Both the position numbers and the translations under genes were made by a program. Below, piece by piece: positions 22,363 to 34,264 of a stretch of 64,000 nucleotides of DNA. This stretch comes from Mallotus nudiflorus (Eukaryota > Streptophyta > Magnoliopsida > Malpighiales > Euphorbiaceae). The stretch spans positions 1,364,001 to 1,428,000 of the forward strand of contig CANTUR010000793.1 in the NCBI GenBank assembly GCA_947683625.1, in the 5' to 3' direction. Position 1 is the stretch's first letter; every line of letters begins with the position of its first letter. The notes beneath the pieces are model-generated. The model was not told where the DNA came from. It did no database searches and was given only the letters and a program-made list of their open reading frames with translations.

Positions 22363-23028
22363 CGTTAGTATAGATGTGCCCTAATGCCATTCTTGAAATG
22401 TATAATGACATTGTAAATTATCCCTATGGTAATAAAATATTCATGTAAATAAAGTGTTTGTTTATTTGAGTATTTACCCTTAGCATTATGTTGAACAAAT
22501 TTATTATTAAGAGTTGATAATATGAGTTAGAAATTTATTTAGTACATATATTATAAATTGTTCATAGTCGTATAATTGATATTTGGGTAATATTGATTAA
22601 ACTATCACCTCTGTCTATTTTTCTTAATTAGTATGTAATACTAATAATGGGAGGTGGTGAGTCTCATGCTACTTGATATGAGATATCAGAATAGACATGT
22701 GGATACTCATGTGATGGGTGGATCGAACGTGATGTTAGATTTGTGATTGCATAGATATTCACTTATAGTCAATAATCATAATCTAGGTCATAATGTTGCA
22801 TATAGTCCTTTAACCTGAGGTGACACAGTCATCCACATTTGAGTGGTTAGGGTTTATTACCGCTTATACACTTGTGTTAATCAATTATGTGTGGTGGCTC
22901 TAGTCAATTGAGTGTAGGGATGAGTGTTCAACTAATAAGGGATTCATTACTTGGAGTGAACTAGGATAAGATCCTATATTATCTAAGTTCTTTATTTATT
23001 AATAAGTTCCTAGCCAGGATAAATATGA

Positions 23029-24546
23029 TGTTGGGTTTTTGAGATTCCTTACGCAATAAAAAAATAAAATTTGAATCATAAACTCGAACCCGGATCCAAG
23101 TAATTCGATTAATTGATTAAATCTAGGGTAACCATTTTCTTACCACAAACACAAAAGAGGAAAGAAATTTAGAAGGAAGAGAGGAGGTTCACTTCGGTGA
23201 CACCCTACCTTGAGCTTTTAATTTAGTAGTTCAGATTTGAGACGTTTCCAAAAGAATTTGTCCTCCATTATTGTCCACACGAACAACCCATGATTTTGAA
23301 AATAAATATTTGTGTGCTAGCACCTTCTTTTGATTTCTCATAAATCAAGAATTAAAAAAATTTTGTGTTTTATTTTCTAAAAGAAAGAAAATGAATTTGG
23401 TGGCAGAATAATGAGAATGTATAAAACCCTAGAGAATATAACATATTTATAGACATTTAAATTAGGGTTTCACTTGCCAAACAGCCTTTTGGTAATTTCT
23501 CACTTATTCTTATTCTGATTTTATTTGAAATTAAATCAGAAATAATATTTTATTTATTTAAGATAACTTTTACCTTAAATAAATAGATAAATATTTTATT
23601 TATTTATTTCCACATAGCTTATTTGGGCTTGTTAATCTCATATTTATTTTGGGCTTGTTTAAAATATATGATCCTGTATGTTTACATGATGTTGGCAGTA
23701 GGCCTTAAATCTCTATTTAGGCCTACAAGTCATAAGTGGCCTCTAGCAAGACATTATGACTACCTAAGTCATGTGAAGTCAATAATCCGATATAACCTAA
23801 TATACAGTGAATATTCTAGTCCCTTTGTCATATGATATATCGACTGAATATAAGGCATAGATTATGTCATTCTTATAGAATTCAATCATATAATTTCTTG
23901 ATTCCAAGTAGACTAAGAATGATAACTCTTTATCAATTTAATTTAGCATGGTCATGCATTTTCCTCAGTCTATCTTATTAAGGGGCCTATAGATATCTTA
24001 CTCATATTAAATGAGGAACAAATTCCTTCTCAATCACTCACATTTCTCACATAACTCATTTTATACCCAACAATAACCTATTTTATCATCCAATTAAAGA
24101 TAATGTAAGATTATGTCAAAATATAAAATAGTAATGTAAAAATCCATAGTGATTTCAAGGTCAAAGGACTAAGCTAATATTACTGTGATGAGAATTACTT
24201 ATGATAATTATCTATATAGTATTCTCATAATGGGTCAATCCAACACTTTATTTCTCAAATAAGTACCTATGAGTTAATATCTTTTATTCATGATTAGTAA
24301 AACATAATTATCAATCAACACTATACTGGCCATAATACATTGTTATGACTAAGGATAATTTGAATAGAACTCATATTTAATTTAAAGGTTTTATTATCAA
24401 GTCACATACTTGATGACCTTAGTAATAATTGACTATTCAAGTAATTATCATAACACAAAATGATAATGAAAAATGCTTCTTTATTAAATAAAATGATAAA
24501 GTCAAAACATAGTCATATATGATTAACCTAGTGCATATCACTAACA
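23029..24546. mobile_element. Probable solo LTR nested in the insertion
   Basis: Starts TGTTGGGT and ends CACTAACA (TG...CA rule), with TATGA duplicated at 23024-23028 and 24547-24551. Contains the 'AGCATGGTCATGCATTTTCC' block and AT-rich stretches typical of plant Copia LTRs, probably oriented on the minus strand. An alternative shorter unit, 23029-24072, has perfect TGTTGGGT/ACCCAACA ends but no matching flanking repeat. No pol or gag inside. Confidence 0.55.
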
Positions 24547-25207
24547 TATGACATGAACTGAAAGAGTTTCAATGTTAGTTATATTTTATCAAGAATGGAA
24601 CTTGAGATGAGATCATATGATATAACTATTAGAGTTTAACTAAACCTTGACTCTAGGCTATATCGGGATTTTCCAAAGAAAGGATTTTAGTGTATGGTAA
24701 TTATGACCATTAGGGTTCGTGTGAATCAATACATGCATTCATTTCTAATTAAGTAGTTGTGATATCGATGTTAAGGGTCACTCACAACTTATGAGAACTA
24801 AATGTGTATAATTGGGATTTTCACATTTAGACTTGAAAGGAGTTTCAAATAATATCAAGTGTTAATACTATTTTCTCATTGCCAATTAGACATGAACCTA
24901 GTAAGTCACACCTAATAGAGCTTTGCTAAATCACCATTATATTAATCTAATTATTAATTAAAGAGTTTAATCAATTAATTAAAATTAATAGAATTGGATT
25001 TATGCTTCAAGCAATGATTCTAGCATATCATGAAATATGATTCAAGTAAGGGCTTAATGATTAATTTATAGTTAATTAATATGAGATATTAATTAAAGTA
25101 TTAAATTAATTATAAATTTGTTGTTACTTATATTAATGGCCTTAGTTGTTTAGGCTTAGGACCAAAAGGGTTTTGGACCAATGATTAATTTAAAATGTAG
25201 AGAAAAT

Positions 25208-25512
25208 AATGTGATATTATGGATGATGTCATGGATGATGTCATGGATGATGTCATGGACGATGTTATGGATGATGTCATGGATGATGTCATGGATGATG
25301 TCAATTTTATACTTGCATGACAAGTAATGTGATGTCATGGATCATGTCAATTCTATACTTGCATGGCAAGTAATGTGATGTCATGGATGATGTCAATTTT
25401 ATACCTGCATGGTAAGTAATATGATGTTATGGATGATGTCAATTCTATACTTTCTTGGCAAGTAATGTGATGTCATGGATGATGTTATAAAGTTATTTAC
25501 TTGCATGGCAAG
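25208..25512. repeat. 46-bp minisatellite with internal 12-bp subrepeats
   Basis: Units AATGTGATGTCATGGATGAT + GTCAATTTTATACTTGCATG + GCAAGT start at 25326, 25372, 25418 and 25464, exactly 46 bp apart. The first unit (from 25208) is lengthened by repeats of the 12-mer GATGTCATGGAT. A minus-strand ORF over it only encodes an Asp-Ile-Ile-His repeat and is not a gene. Confidence 0.92.
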
Positions 25513-26085
25513 TTGTACATGTGATGTAAGTAATGACATCATCAGGATTTCTTTTCTCTACATATAAATAGATAACTTAAGAAATGCTCTAGAGGTTAGA
25601 AAAATTAAGAATTTTGTGTAGAGTCACAAAACCAAAGCAAACAACATATACTTAAAAACTCTAGTATTCTTGTAAGGAGATTAAGTTAGTGCAAGTCTAC
25701 AAAGGGTCATTGAGAGAGGCTACTTACATCTAACCAAATCAAAGCAAGAAGGTGATTAGTGAATCTCTGGTATTTCAAGCTAGAGGTCTCACATTTAGGA
25801 CATCTGAAGAGTTTATTCAAGAGTTGAATAAAAGGAGCCAACCATTTAATAGATTAATTATGGTTTACATCAAACACTTGGGAAATTATAAGTATTCCGC
25901 AATTTAGATTTCCTAAGTTTTTGTATTTATACATGTTAATGTATATTAGCTATATGTTAAATTGCAAATTAGATCCTTGGGATTGGAATTCTTGAGGAGA
26001 TCAAGGATTATGTTAAGCAAATTTTTAAAAATTTTCCCTACTCAGCATTTAATGTCTAAGTAGCATAATCAATTCCTTTAGCATG

Positions 26086-29000
26086 ATCAAAGGACATACC
26101 AATGATGTGTGCTTCTATAGAAGACTACACATAAACTTACTTCCTACAAACTATCTTAAAACTAACCAACCTAGACCAAGAAAGTTTTGGGTTCAAAAGA
26201 ATGCTTAAATTGTCTTGTGTAGGTGTGCTTGAAGTCCACAAGATCAAAAAGCAAATGGTATCTTGATTGTGGATGCTCAAGGCATATAATAGGAGACAAA
26301 GAGAAATTCAACAAGCTTGATGCTAAGGATGGAGGACACATTACTTTCGAGGATAATGCAAAAGGAAAGATTATTAGTATTGGAGAAATTAGAAATCCTC
26401 AATCCTTAACTATACACTATGTGTTGTTTGTTGATGGTCTTAAACATAACTTACTTAGTATAAGTCAATTATATGATATGGGAAATAAGATCACTTTCTA
26501 TCCTAAGAATTGCTTAGTAGTCTTGATGAAGACAAAGTAATTTTTAGTGGTGAAAGATTTGATAATGTTTATGTTATTGATTTGAATAAAATTGATAACA
26601 AAGATATTAAATTCTTGATGTCAATTTCCCATTACATATGGACATGGCACAAAAGGTTAGCATATGCAAATTTTGAGCTATTAAATGATTTTTGTAAACA
26701 TGAACTTGTGACTAGTTTACCTAAGCTTGAATTCATTAAGAATAAACCTTGTGATGCTTGCCAAAAGGGAAAATAATCCAAGTCCTCATTTACACTAAAA
26801 AATGTATTGTCCACTTCTAGGCCACTTGAACTAATAAATATGTATTTGCTTGGACCAACTAGAGTTGCTAGTCTCGATGGTATGCACTCTGCATATGTAT
26901 TGGTTAATGATTACTCTATATTTACTTGGGTATATTTCCTTGCTCATAAGAATGATGCATTTAAAGCTTTTGAAATGTTTGCAAAAAGAGTTCAAAAAGA
27001 AAAAAAAATTTGTATTTCTTCTATTAGAAGTGATCAGGGAACCGAGTTTGAAAATGAATTTTTCACAACCTTGTATGATGAAAATGGCATTTCACATACA
27101 TTCTCTTCTCCTAGAAATCCTCAACAAAATAGGGTAGTTGAAAGGAAAAATAGAACTCTTGTGGAAATGGCTAGAATAATGCTTCATGAGTATAATTTGC
27201 CTTTATACTTTTAGGGGGGAGCCATTAACACATCTTGCTACATTTCAAATAGAGTTTTCAAAAGACCAATTTTAAATAAAACTTCTTATGAGCTATAGAA
27301 CAATAGAAAACCCAAAATCTCATATCTAAAAATATTTGAATGTAAGTGTTTTATATTAAACACCAAGGATAATCTTGGAAAATTTGATTCTAAAACTGAT
27401 GAAGGAATTTTCCTAGGCTATTCTATTCCTGGTAAAGCATATAGAGTTTTTAATAAGAGAACTCTAGTAGTTAAAGAGTCAATGCATATTTTATTTAATG
27501 AATCAAACTCATTTGATCCTAGAAAGGATATTTGTATTATTGATGATCTTGTAGGCAACAATGAAATTATGGAAACTTAAAAAGAAAATGCCAGTAAGCT
27601 TTTGGAACTTGAAGGTCTAAGCAAGGAGGACACTGAGGAAACATCTCAACCTACCTTGAAGGATGAACTTCCAAAGGATTAGAAATTCAAGAAAGCTCAT
27701 CCATAAGACCTCATTATATGTGACATTACAAAAAGGGTAACTAATAGATCTCAATTAAAGTCTATTATTAATTTAGCCTTCATTTCTTAAATTGAACATA
27801 AAAATATTGATGATGCTTTGTGTGATGAATTTTAGGTCCTTGCTATATAAGAAGAGTGAAATCAATTTGAGAGAAATAAGGTTTAAACCTTGGTTTCTAA
27901 ACCAAAACATCATCCTACTAGGTGCCAAATGGGTGTTTAGAAATAAGATGAATAAACAATGTGTTATAACTAGGAATAAAGATAGACTAGTAGCTAAAGG
28001 TTATAATCAAGAGGAAGCCATTGATTATGATGAAACTTATGCCCCCGTTGCAAGGTTATAAGCTATTAGAATGCTACTTGCATTTACATCATTCATGGAT
28101 TTCAAAATTTATCAAATGGATGTTAGAGGGCATTTTTAAATGGTTTTATTGAAGAAAAGATGTATGTTGAACAACCTCCAAGTTTTAAAAGCTTTGATTT
28201 TCCAAATCATGTATTTAAACTTTCTAAAGTATTATATGGATTGAAATAAGCTCCTAGAGCTTAGTATGAAAAATTGAGAAACTTCTTATTAGAGAAAGGT
28301 TTCTTTAAAGGAAAAGTTGATACAACTCTTTTCATAAATAAATCCGAACATGATTTATTAATTGTTCAAATATATGTTGATGACATTATATTCAATGCTA
28401 CTAACCATTACTTGTGTGAGGAATTTTCTAATTAAATGCAGGAGAATTTGAGATGAGTATGATAAGTGAACTCAAATTCTTTCTTGGACTACAAATCAAG
28501 CAATGAAAAAATGGGATTTTCATCAATCAAACTAAGTATGCAAGATATGTTCTTAAGAAGTTTGGTATAAATGGAGCTAAGATAAGTAAAACTCCAATGA
28601 GCACCACTACTAAACTTAATAAAGATAAGAATGGCAAACTGATTGATGAAAATAAATTTAGAGGTATGATCATATCTCTTCTTTATTTAATTGCTAGTAG
28701 ACCCGATATTATGTTTTCTACTTGCTTGTGTGCTAGATTTCAATCAAGTTTTAGAAATTCTCATTTGAATGCTATCAAAAGAATTTTCAAATATCTCTAT
28801 GGTACAATGCATTTAGGACTTTGGTATCCTAGGAGTTCATCCTTTAACTTGATTAGTTATTCTAATGTGGACTTTGCCAGTAGTTTACTAGATAGAGAAA
28901 GCACTTTTGAAACTTGTCAAGTTTTAGGATGATGTTTAGTTTCTTGGTTTAGTAAGAAACAAGTTTCGGTTGCCTTGTCCACTGCTGAAGCTGAATATAT

Positions 29001-29326
29001 TGCAACAAGTCTTTATTGTTCACAAGTTTTGTGGCAAAAAAAAATAGTTGTTAGACTATGGTGTAAAACTTGATCACATTCCAATCAAATATGACAATAC
29101 AAGTGCTATCAACTTTAGCAAAAATCCCATTCAGCATTCTAGAACTAAGCATATAGACATTAGACATTATTTCTTGTGTGATCATATTCAAATTTGTGAT
29201 ATCTTACTTGAATTTGTTGATGCAAATAATCAACTTGCAGATATCTTCACCAAACCTCTCAATAAAGAGATATTAAATTTCATTAAGCATGAATTTGACA
29301 TGATTGATAGTTGTAGTTTATCTTGA
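26086..29326 (+). pseudogene. Copia pol: protease, integrase, RT, RNase H, decayed
   Basis: Protease motif 'DCGCSRHIIGD' (active-site DSG changed to DCG) at about 26270. The gag-pre-integrase finger has the first His and both Cys but lacks the second His ('RLAYAN'). The integrase core has Asp in 'VNDYS', Asp in 'RSDQGTEF' and Glu in 'VVERKNRT' (26807-27214), so all three catalytic residues survive. RT includes 'GAKWVFRNKMN', 'DYDETYAPVARL' and 'YVDDIIF' at about 28376. RNase H ends with 'CDHIQICDILLEFVDANNQLADIFTKPL', stop at 29324-29326. A one-base shift near 28130 breaks the RT's first catalytic region, and many stops occur (27213, 27580, 27680, 28060, 28930). Clearly non-functional. Confidence 0.92.
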
Positions 29327-30629
29327 TTTTATGTTTAATTGAAGGTTGAACTGTATTCATGTGAAATCATGTTGTGCTTATTGATTACATTGATTTATAA
29401 ATATTTTGATTTTTATCTTAAAATTTTTTTTATAGTCGTCAGTTTATATTTGGTTTAACTTTTTAAATTTTCTTTTGCATTTTGTCAAAGGAAGAGAAAT
29501 AATTTGAGTTTGCATTTGTACCTAGTTGATTTTTTTTAACATGTGTACTTAGTTTTTTAAAAAAAATTTTAAAACTACCTTAAAAAATGTGTATATATTA
29601 GTGACATATTATATTTTTGTTTGATAAAGGGGGAGAAATTTTGTTTAAATTTTTGCATGCATATTAACATTGTAAGTTGGCTAATTCTGTCGTACATCAT
29701 ATATGACAAAAGTCCTTGTTTTGCTTATTTTGTTTATGTATGACATAGATTTTATAAAGATTTTGTGTATCTTTATTTTCATTTCCCTTTATATCTCTCT
29801 CTTTTCTTTTTGTTTTTGACAAAGGGGGAGAAATATATTTGAGTTTGTTATTTGTTACTATACACGTGTATAATATTTTTTTATTGTGTTTATACATGCA
29901 TAATTCATGTATAATTTTTTCTTAGGAATTATTTTTATCTTTGATAAGGTATGAATATTTTTACAAATGTATTTATACATGCATAATTCATGTATAATTT
30001 CTTGTTAGGAATTGTTTCGATTTTTGATAAAGCATGAATATTTTTACAAAGATTTAGTGTATCTTTGCTTTATTCCCATAGGAATTTTGGTCCCTTTAGG
30101 TTCATTTCCCCTTATATATCTTTCTTTTTCCTTTTTCCTTTGTACAAAGAGAGGAAAATATGTTATGGATAATTTTTGTTTATTTTTTTTATATGCTAAG
30201 TGCTACATAATTATTTAACTAGCTAAGCTCTATATGATCATGTGATAGTTAAACATTATTGTTATATGTACTATTTTTGTGATGTATTTTAGTGGCACTA
30301 TATGCATATATATTTGAAATTATTTTCTCACATTACCTAACATTTATTTAAATTATCATGTTATCATATTTTATATTTTTAACACATTTGTGATAAGAAT
30401 GCCATGTTTTATCCCTCTTGCTATACTTTCTATTATTATTTTTTGTCAAGGGGAATAATCTATAAATTTATATTTCTTATCATATCAATATTTATAGGGG
30501 GAGAAATAAAGAAATATATTTTATTTCATTTGGCATCATTATTATCATAAATATTATTATACACTTTACTTTATATTATTTTTTTTATCAAACTCAAAAT
30601 AAGTTTGTCAAAATTAAAAAGGGGGAGAT
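29327..30629 (+). repeat. Post-pol region with repeated polypurine-tract motifs
   Basis: GGGGGAGAAA-like motifs at about 29627, 29823 and 30496, weaker versions near 29485, 30146 and 30450, and the functional tract AAAAAGGGGGAGAT at 30616-30629 directly before the 3' LTR. The first two lie in longer similar blocks (TTGATAAAGGGGGAGAAAT, then T-rich DNA). No ORF with a recognisable domain. Multiplied polypurine tracts are characteristic of Sireviruses. Confidence 0.8.
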
Positions 30630-32155
30630 TGTTAACCTCAGCAATAATCAATCTTAATTTTTTATCTTAAAAAAAAATTAATTTTGAGAATTTAATTTTT
30701 TTTGTTTAAGTGTGTATAAATTAGGACTCTATTGGAAGTTAAAATGAAGTATAAATATCTTGGCCTGATTCGACCTCTGAGATTCAAAGAGGCTTTTAAC
30801 ATCCTTAAAGCTTCATAATAAGAAAGTTATCCTCTATACATTTGAAATATACATCTTGAGCTTTTTGAATTGGGCTTACTTGTCAAAATCCAAGTTCATT
30901 TGGGTATGCAAATATTGAGTCAAAATCAACATATGCAGTTGCCATTTCAGATTGCATAACTATTAGTATTTTAGATATATCTTGAGTTAGAGAAGTCTAA
31001 ATGAGGTGATTCAAAATTAATAAAAAGATAATTCAAATATCTATAACTTTAATAAAAAAAAGTGTGGGCAAATTCAAACATCTAAAATATAAGATAATGG
31101 TTTCAACTTGTGCACAGTTGTCTAATAGTAGTCTACATTTTATATTACATAGCTCTTAGTATTTTAGACATATATTGAGCTACAAAAGTTTAATTAATGT
31201 GATTCAAAACGATATGAAAAGATAAGTCAAATATCTATAACTTTTATGAAGAGAGTATGGCAAATTAGAACATCTTCAGTGTAAAATCATGGCTTTAACT
31301 CATGTACAGCTATTTTGATAGTAGTCTGCATTTTATATTGCATAGCTCTTAGAATTTTGGACATATATTGAGCTAAAAAGTCCAATTGAGGTGATTCAAA
31401 ATGATATAGAAAGATAAGTTCAATATCTACAACTTTTATGAAGAAATTGTAGGAAAATTCTAACGTCTTCAATAGCCAATCACGGTTTTAATATGTGTAT
31501 AGCAGTTTAACATCATTGCTTTCAATAATTCAAAATTATAAATGTTGGATTCAAAATATAGATGTTGGACACATTATTTGCACCTTCAATAGCTATATTT
31601 TTGAGTTTTTATTTGTATAAACACCTCTAGATCTGAATGGAAGTTAAGACATTTTTGCTTATTATCATTCTCTATCTTAACGTTCATTAAAGCTCTCAAA
31701 TTCTCAAATATTCAATCTTTGTTTATAACTCTTGTGAGAGTTGGTTGTGTGTTAGAGATAGAATTTCTCTTTATCTTAAATCTTAGGATAGATTAGTAGG
31801 AAATTGAGATTTATTTCTAAAGGAATTCGTTTAAGTGTTGTCCATTGAAACACTTACGATTTGATTTTTTTAGTGAGCCTTAAAAACTTATGTTGTCAGG
31901 TTATAAGAGTGAGCCATAAAACTCTTGTGTAATCTCAATCTTATGAATAAGATTGTGGGTGATTAAAAATCCTAACTTTGAGATAAGTTAGGTGAAGACG
32001 TAGGATTATTATTGAATCCGAACTCCTTAAATCATTGTGTTCTTTATTCTTCCTTCTTAATATTCTTTCAATTCTTGCAAAGAAGTATTTTTAATTCTAA
32101 TTGTTATTTAATAGCCCCCTATTCACCCCCCCCCCCACCCTCTAAGGCTTTTTCA
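30630..32155 (+). repeat. 3' LTR of Copia element
   Basis: 1526 bp, TGTTAACC...GGCTTTTTCA, followed by the GAATA duplication. A C-run at 32127-32139 and small indels distinguish it from the 5' LTR. Same threefold internal repeat as the left copy. Confidence 0.93.
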
Positions 32156-32160
32156 GAATA

Positions 32161-32764
32161 GAAAGAGTGGTGCAAGTGAGAAGTATGAAAAAAAGATTGT
32201 AAGAGAGGAGAGCTATATACTAAAAATGAAGGGGAAAAAAAGAAAAAAAAAAAAAAGAAACTACTTTATTTTTTGTTATTTTTCTCCTCTCCTAATCCAA
32301 CAATTGGTATCAAAGTTTGATAAGTTTTATATGTATATGCAAGAGAATTTTTCTTGAGAGTTTGTTGTTAAAGTTTATTGTCAAAAAATACTATCAAAGT
32401 CCAAATAATTTCAAGGGGCTTACTTATATATTATAAAATCATATTTTTAAAGGCTTATTGAAATTTTAGTGTCTTAGATATAAGTTCTTAATTAAAGATT
32501 TATTATTTATTTTTAACATTTTTAAGTGAGGTTAAGGTTATCTTCCAAAAGTTTTTAATGAGATTTATATAATGAGTTCATATTGCTTGTTTTTTTGTTT
32601 GCTAAAAATTAATTCAAAATTTCAATTCGTTCTTTTGTTGGATAAACTTTGATCAAGTGAATGTTTTATATTATTGAATGGTATTTTAGAATGACTAGCA
32701 AGTCTGAAGATTGCAAAAATTTTATTGGTTAGAGACTTATGTATATTAAAAAAATTGTTAAACC
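32161..32764 (+). other. Remnant of an older Copia-like element (LTR end and primer site)
   Basis: No gene. The motif TTGGTATCAAAGTTTGATAAG at about 32305 resembles a degraded Met-tRNA primer site preceded by a purine-rich LTR end. Both this block and 42001 onward flank the second Tat element, so they were contiguous before its insertion. Confidence 0.4.
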
Positions 32765-32769
32765 TTTAT

Positions 32770-33177
32770 TGATAACTTGTTTTTAGAACTCTTGAGCTAG
32801 AACCCTATAAGGGATTAAAGAAGGGCAAGATGAGAGGTAGGAAAGATCCCTATAAACCCTTTAATGCCTAAATCAGAGAATGTAGAGAGAGAGTTTTAAA
32901 TAGACAAAGAGAATAATGAGTATAAGAAGAATAGAATGAATGAGAATGAGAGATATGGGGGTCCTATTTATAGGGATAGTAATGCTCAAACATGAGAGGA
33001 ATAAAATTTCTCTTTAATGAAAGTCATGTGCCTATTAAGAGAGTGTTTCTTCCTATCCAAGAGTCTCCTTAAATAGGAATCTTTTCCTATTTATTTTAGG
33101 TGTCCTCTTTTGTAAGCAACCCCTATATAAGAAAATAAAAACCTTAGTTTAAATAGGAATATGTAGATGGGGTATCA
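32770..33177 (-). repeat. 3' LTR of second Tat element
   Basis: 408 bp, similar along its full length to 41587-41995, with substitutions that give roughly 80-90% identity by eye. Confidence 0.93.
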
Positions 33178-33201
33178 AGAGTCCCCCCTCCCCCCAAAAG
33201 T
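33178..33201 (-). promoter_or_regulatory. Polypurine tract of second Tat element
   Basis: Minus strand TTTTGGGGGGAGGGGGGA, seven bases from the 3' LTR. An unusually strong G-rich tract. Confidence 0.85.
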
Positions 33202-33454
33202 ATGTTCAGATATTTATATCCTATATATTTGGGTTTAATATGGAAGGATGATATGAGGTGGCCAACCTAAGTTACAAAGGAAGAGACTCTGCTCGGCATC
33301 AAGTTTTGAAGCCACCATATCAGAGTATCGTCGAAGTGGCAGCTGGACTTAAGTGCGCAAAACCTGTAATAAAAAATGCTTGATGTTATAGAAATGACAT
33401 GAGGGATTAACCCACCAGTATAGATACTCTCTAATGAAACCAGCCATCATTGGA

Positions 33455-33840
33455 GTTTTAATGCTCGATGCATTAAAAGCATGGCTCGAGTGCCATATAA
33501 TCTAGGTGTAATAAAAGCGTGGCTCAAGTACCATATAATCTGGTGTAGTAAAAGCATGACCTGAGTGCCAAACCTCAATACTATCGAAGAGACTTGAGGG
33601 TGCCAACTTCAATCACTAGACTTAGAATCTCAATGCATTAAAAGCGCGGCCCGAGTGCTAAACCTCAATACTATCAAAGTGACATGAGGGTGAGTCACTA
33701 GACTTAGCATCTCAATACATTAAAAGTGTGGCCCAAGTGCCAAACCTTAGTACTATCAAAGCGACCTGAGGGTGCTAGCTTTAGTCATTGGACTTACAAT
33801 CTTGGTACATTAAAAGTGCAGTCCAAGTGCCAATGAAGGG
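33455..33840. repeat. Tandem repeats in the 3' UTR, unit about 82-90 bp (shorter at the left end)
   Basis: CATTAAAAGCGCGGCCCGAG-type unit heads occur at 33636, 33718 and 33808, with shorter-spaced related heads near 33470, 33509 and 33548. Each long unit also contains ACCTCAATACTATCAAAGTG and a CACTAGACTTAG block. It is the counterpart of the 3' UTR arrays of the other Tat element but unrelated in sequence. Confidence 0.8.
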
Positions 33841-34264
33841 GACAACTGGTGGTGAGGGGAGCGAGATTATCAATTGCCACATCTTTTGACTTTCTTATGA
33901 ATTTTGAATTATGTAACCATCACATCTATTCGTGTGTCATAAGATGGGATGTTTCAGCTACCATAATAATAACTGCTCAATTAATGGGCTTTTCTTTTGC
34001 CGAAATTTCCCTTGATGCTATAAGAGAGATAAAAATTACCATAAGGGCAATAATGGTCATTCCAAAACCTTCAGTTGCTCTTTAAATAGATCAAAACCTT
34101 TTGCTTATTGCATTTTTACTTTTTTGTTGTCTTCTTTTCTTGTTAAATCTTCTCTTCGCATGTTCTTTGTGTCTTCTTCACCTTTTCTGTAAGCTTGCAT
34201 TTTCCTTTCCCAAGTGAAGTTTCTTCTCTATATTCTTCCCTTTTTTACTTGTTTGATAAGATCC

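Larger units (their letters stand above)
22363..26080. mobile_element. Non-coding insertion inside Copia gag, 3.7 kb, composite
   Basis: GCATG occurs at both junctions (22358-22362 and 26081-26085). Dropping the insert and one GCATG rejoins the second Gag zinc knuckle in frame, so this is an insertion with a 5-bp duplication. Its outer ends then read CGTTAG...CCTTTA, not TG...CA. The material is long-terminal-repeat-like: TATA-type CATATAAATAG at 25560, and AG-rich R/U5-like DNA after it. It is probably a solo LTR or large non-autonomous derivative. It contains the inner element 23029-24546 and a minisatellite. No coding capacity. Confidence 0.65.
18911..32155 (+). mobile_element. Ty1/Copia retrotransposon, Sirevirus-like, with nested insertion
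   Basis: LTRs 18911-20390 and 30630-32155, flanked by a perfect GAATA duplication (18906-18910 and 32156-32160). The primer site next to the left LTR matches the initiator-Met tRNA type. Gag (20462-22362) and pol in Copia order (protease, integrase, RT, RNase H; 26086-29326) read on plus. The 1.3-kb region after pol has several polypurine-tract-like GGGGGAGAAA motifs, a recognised Sirevirus trait. A 3.7-kb foreign insertion separates gag from pol. Without it the element would be about 9.5 kb. All reading frames contain stops. Confidence 0.93.

Noticed and set aside
23029..24072. A DNA transposon with TGTTGGGT/ACCCAACA ends
   Set aside because: No flanking duplication at these limits; the larger interval to 24546 has one and fits an LTR.
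25156..25338. Minus-strand ORF encoding an Asp-Ile-Ile-His repeat
   Set aside because: It is only the translation of the 12-bp/46-bp minisatellite.
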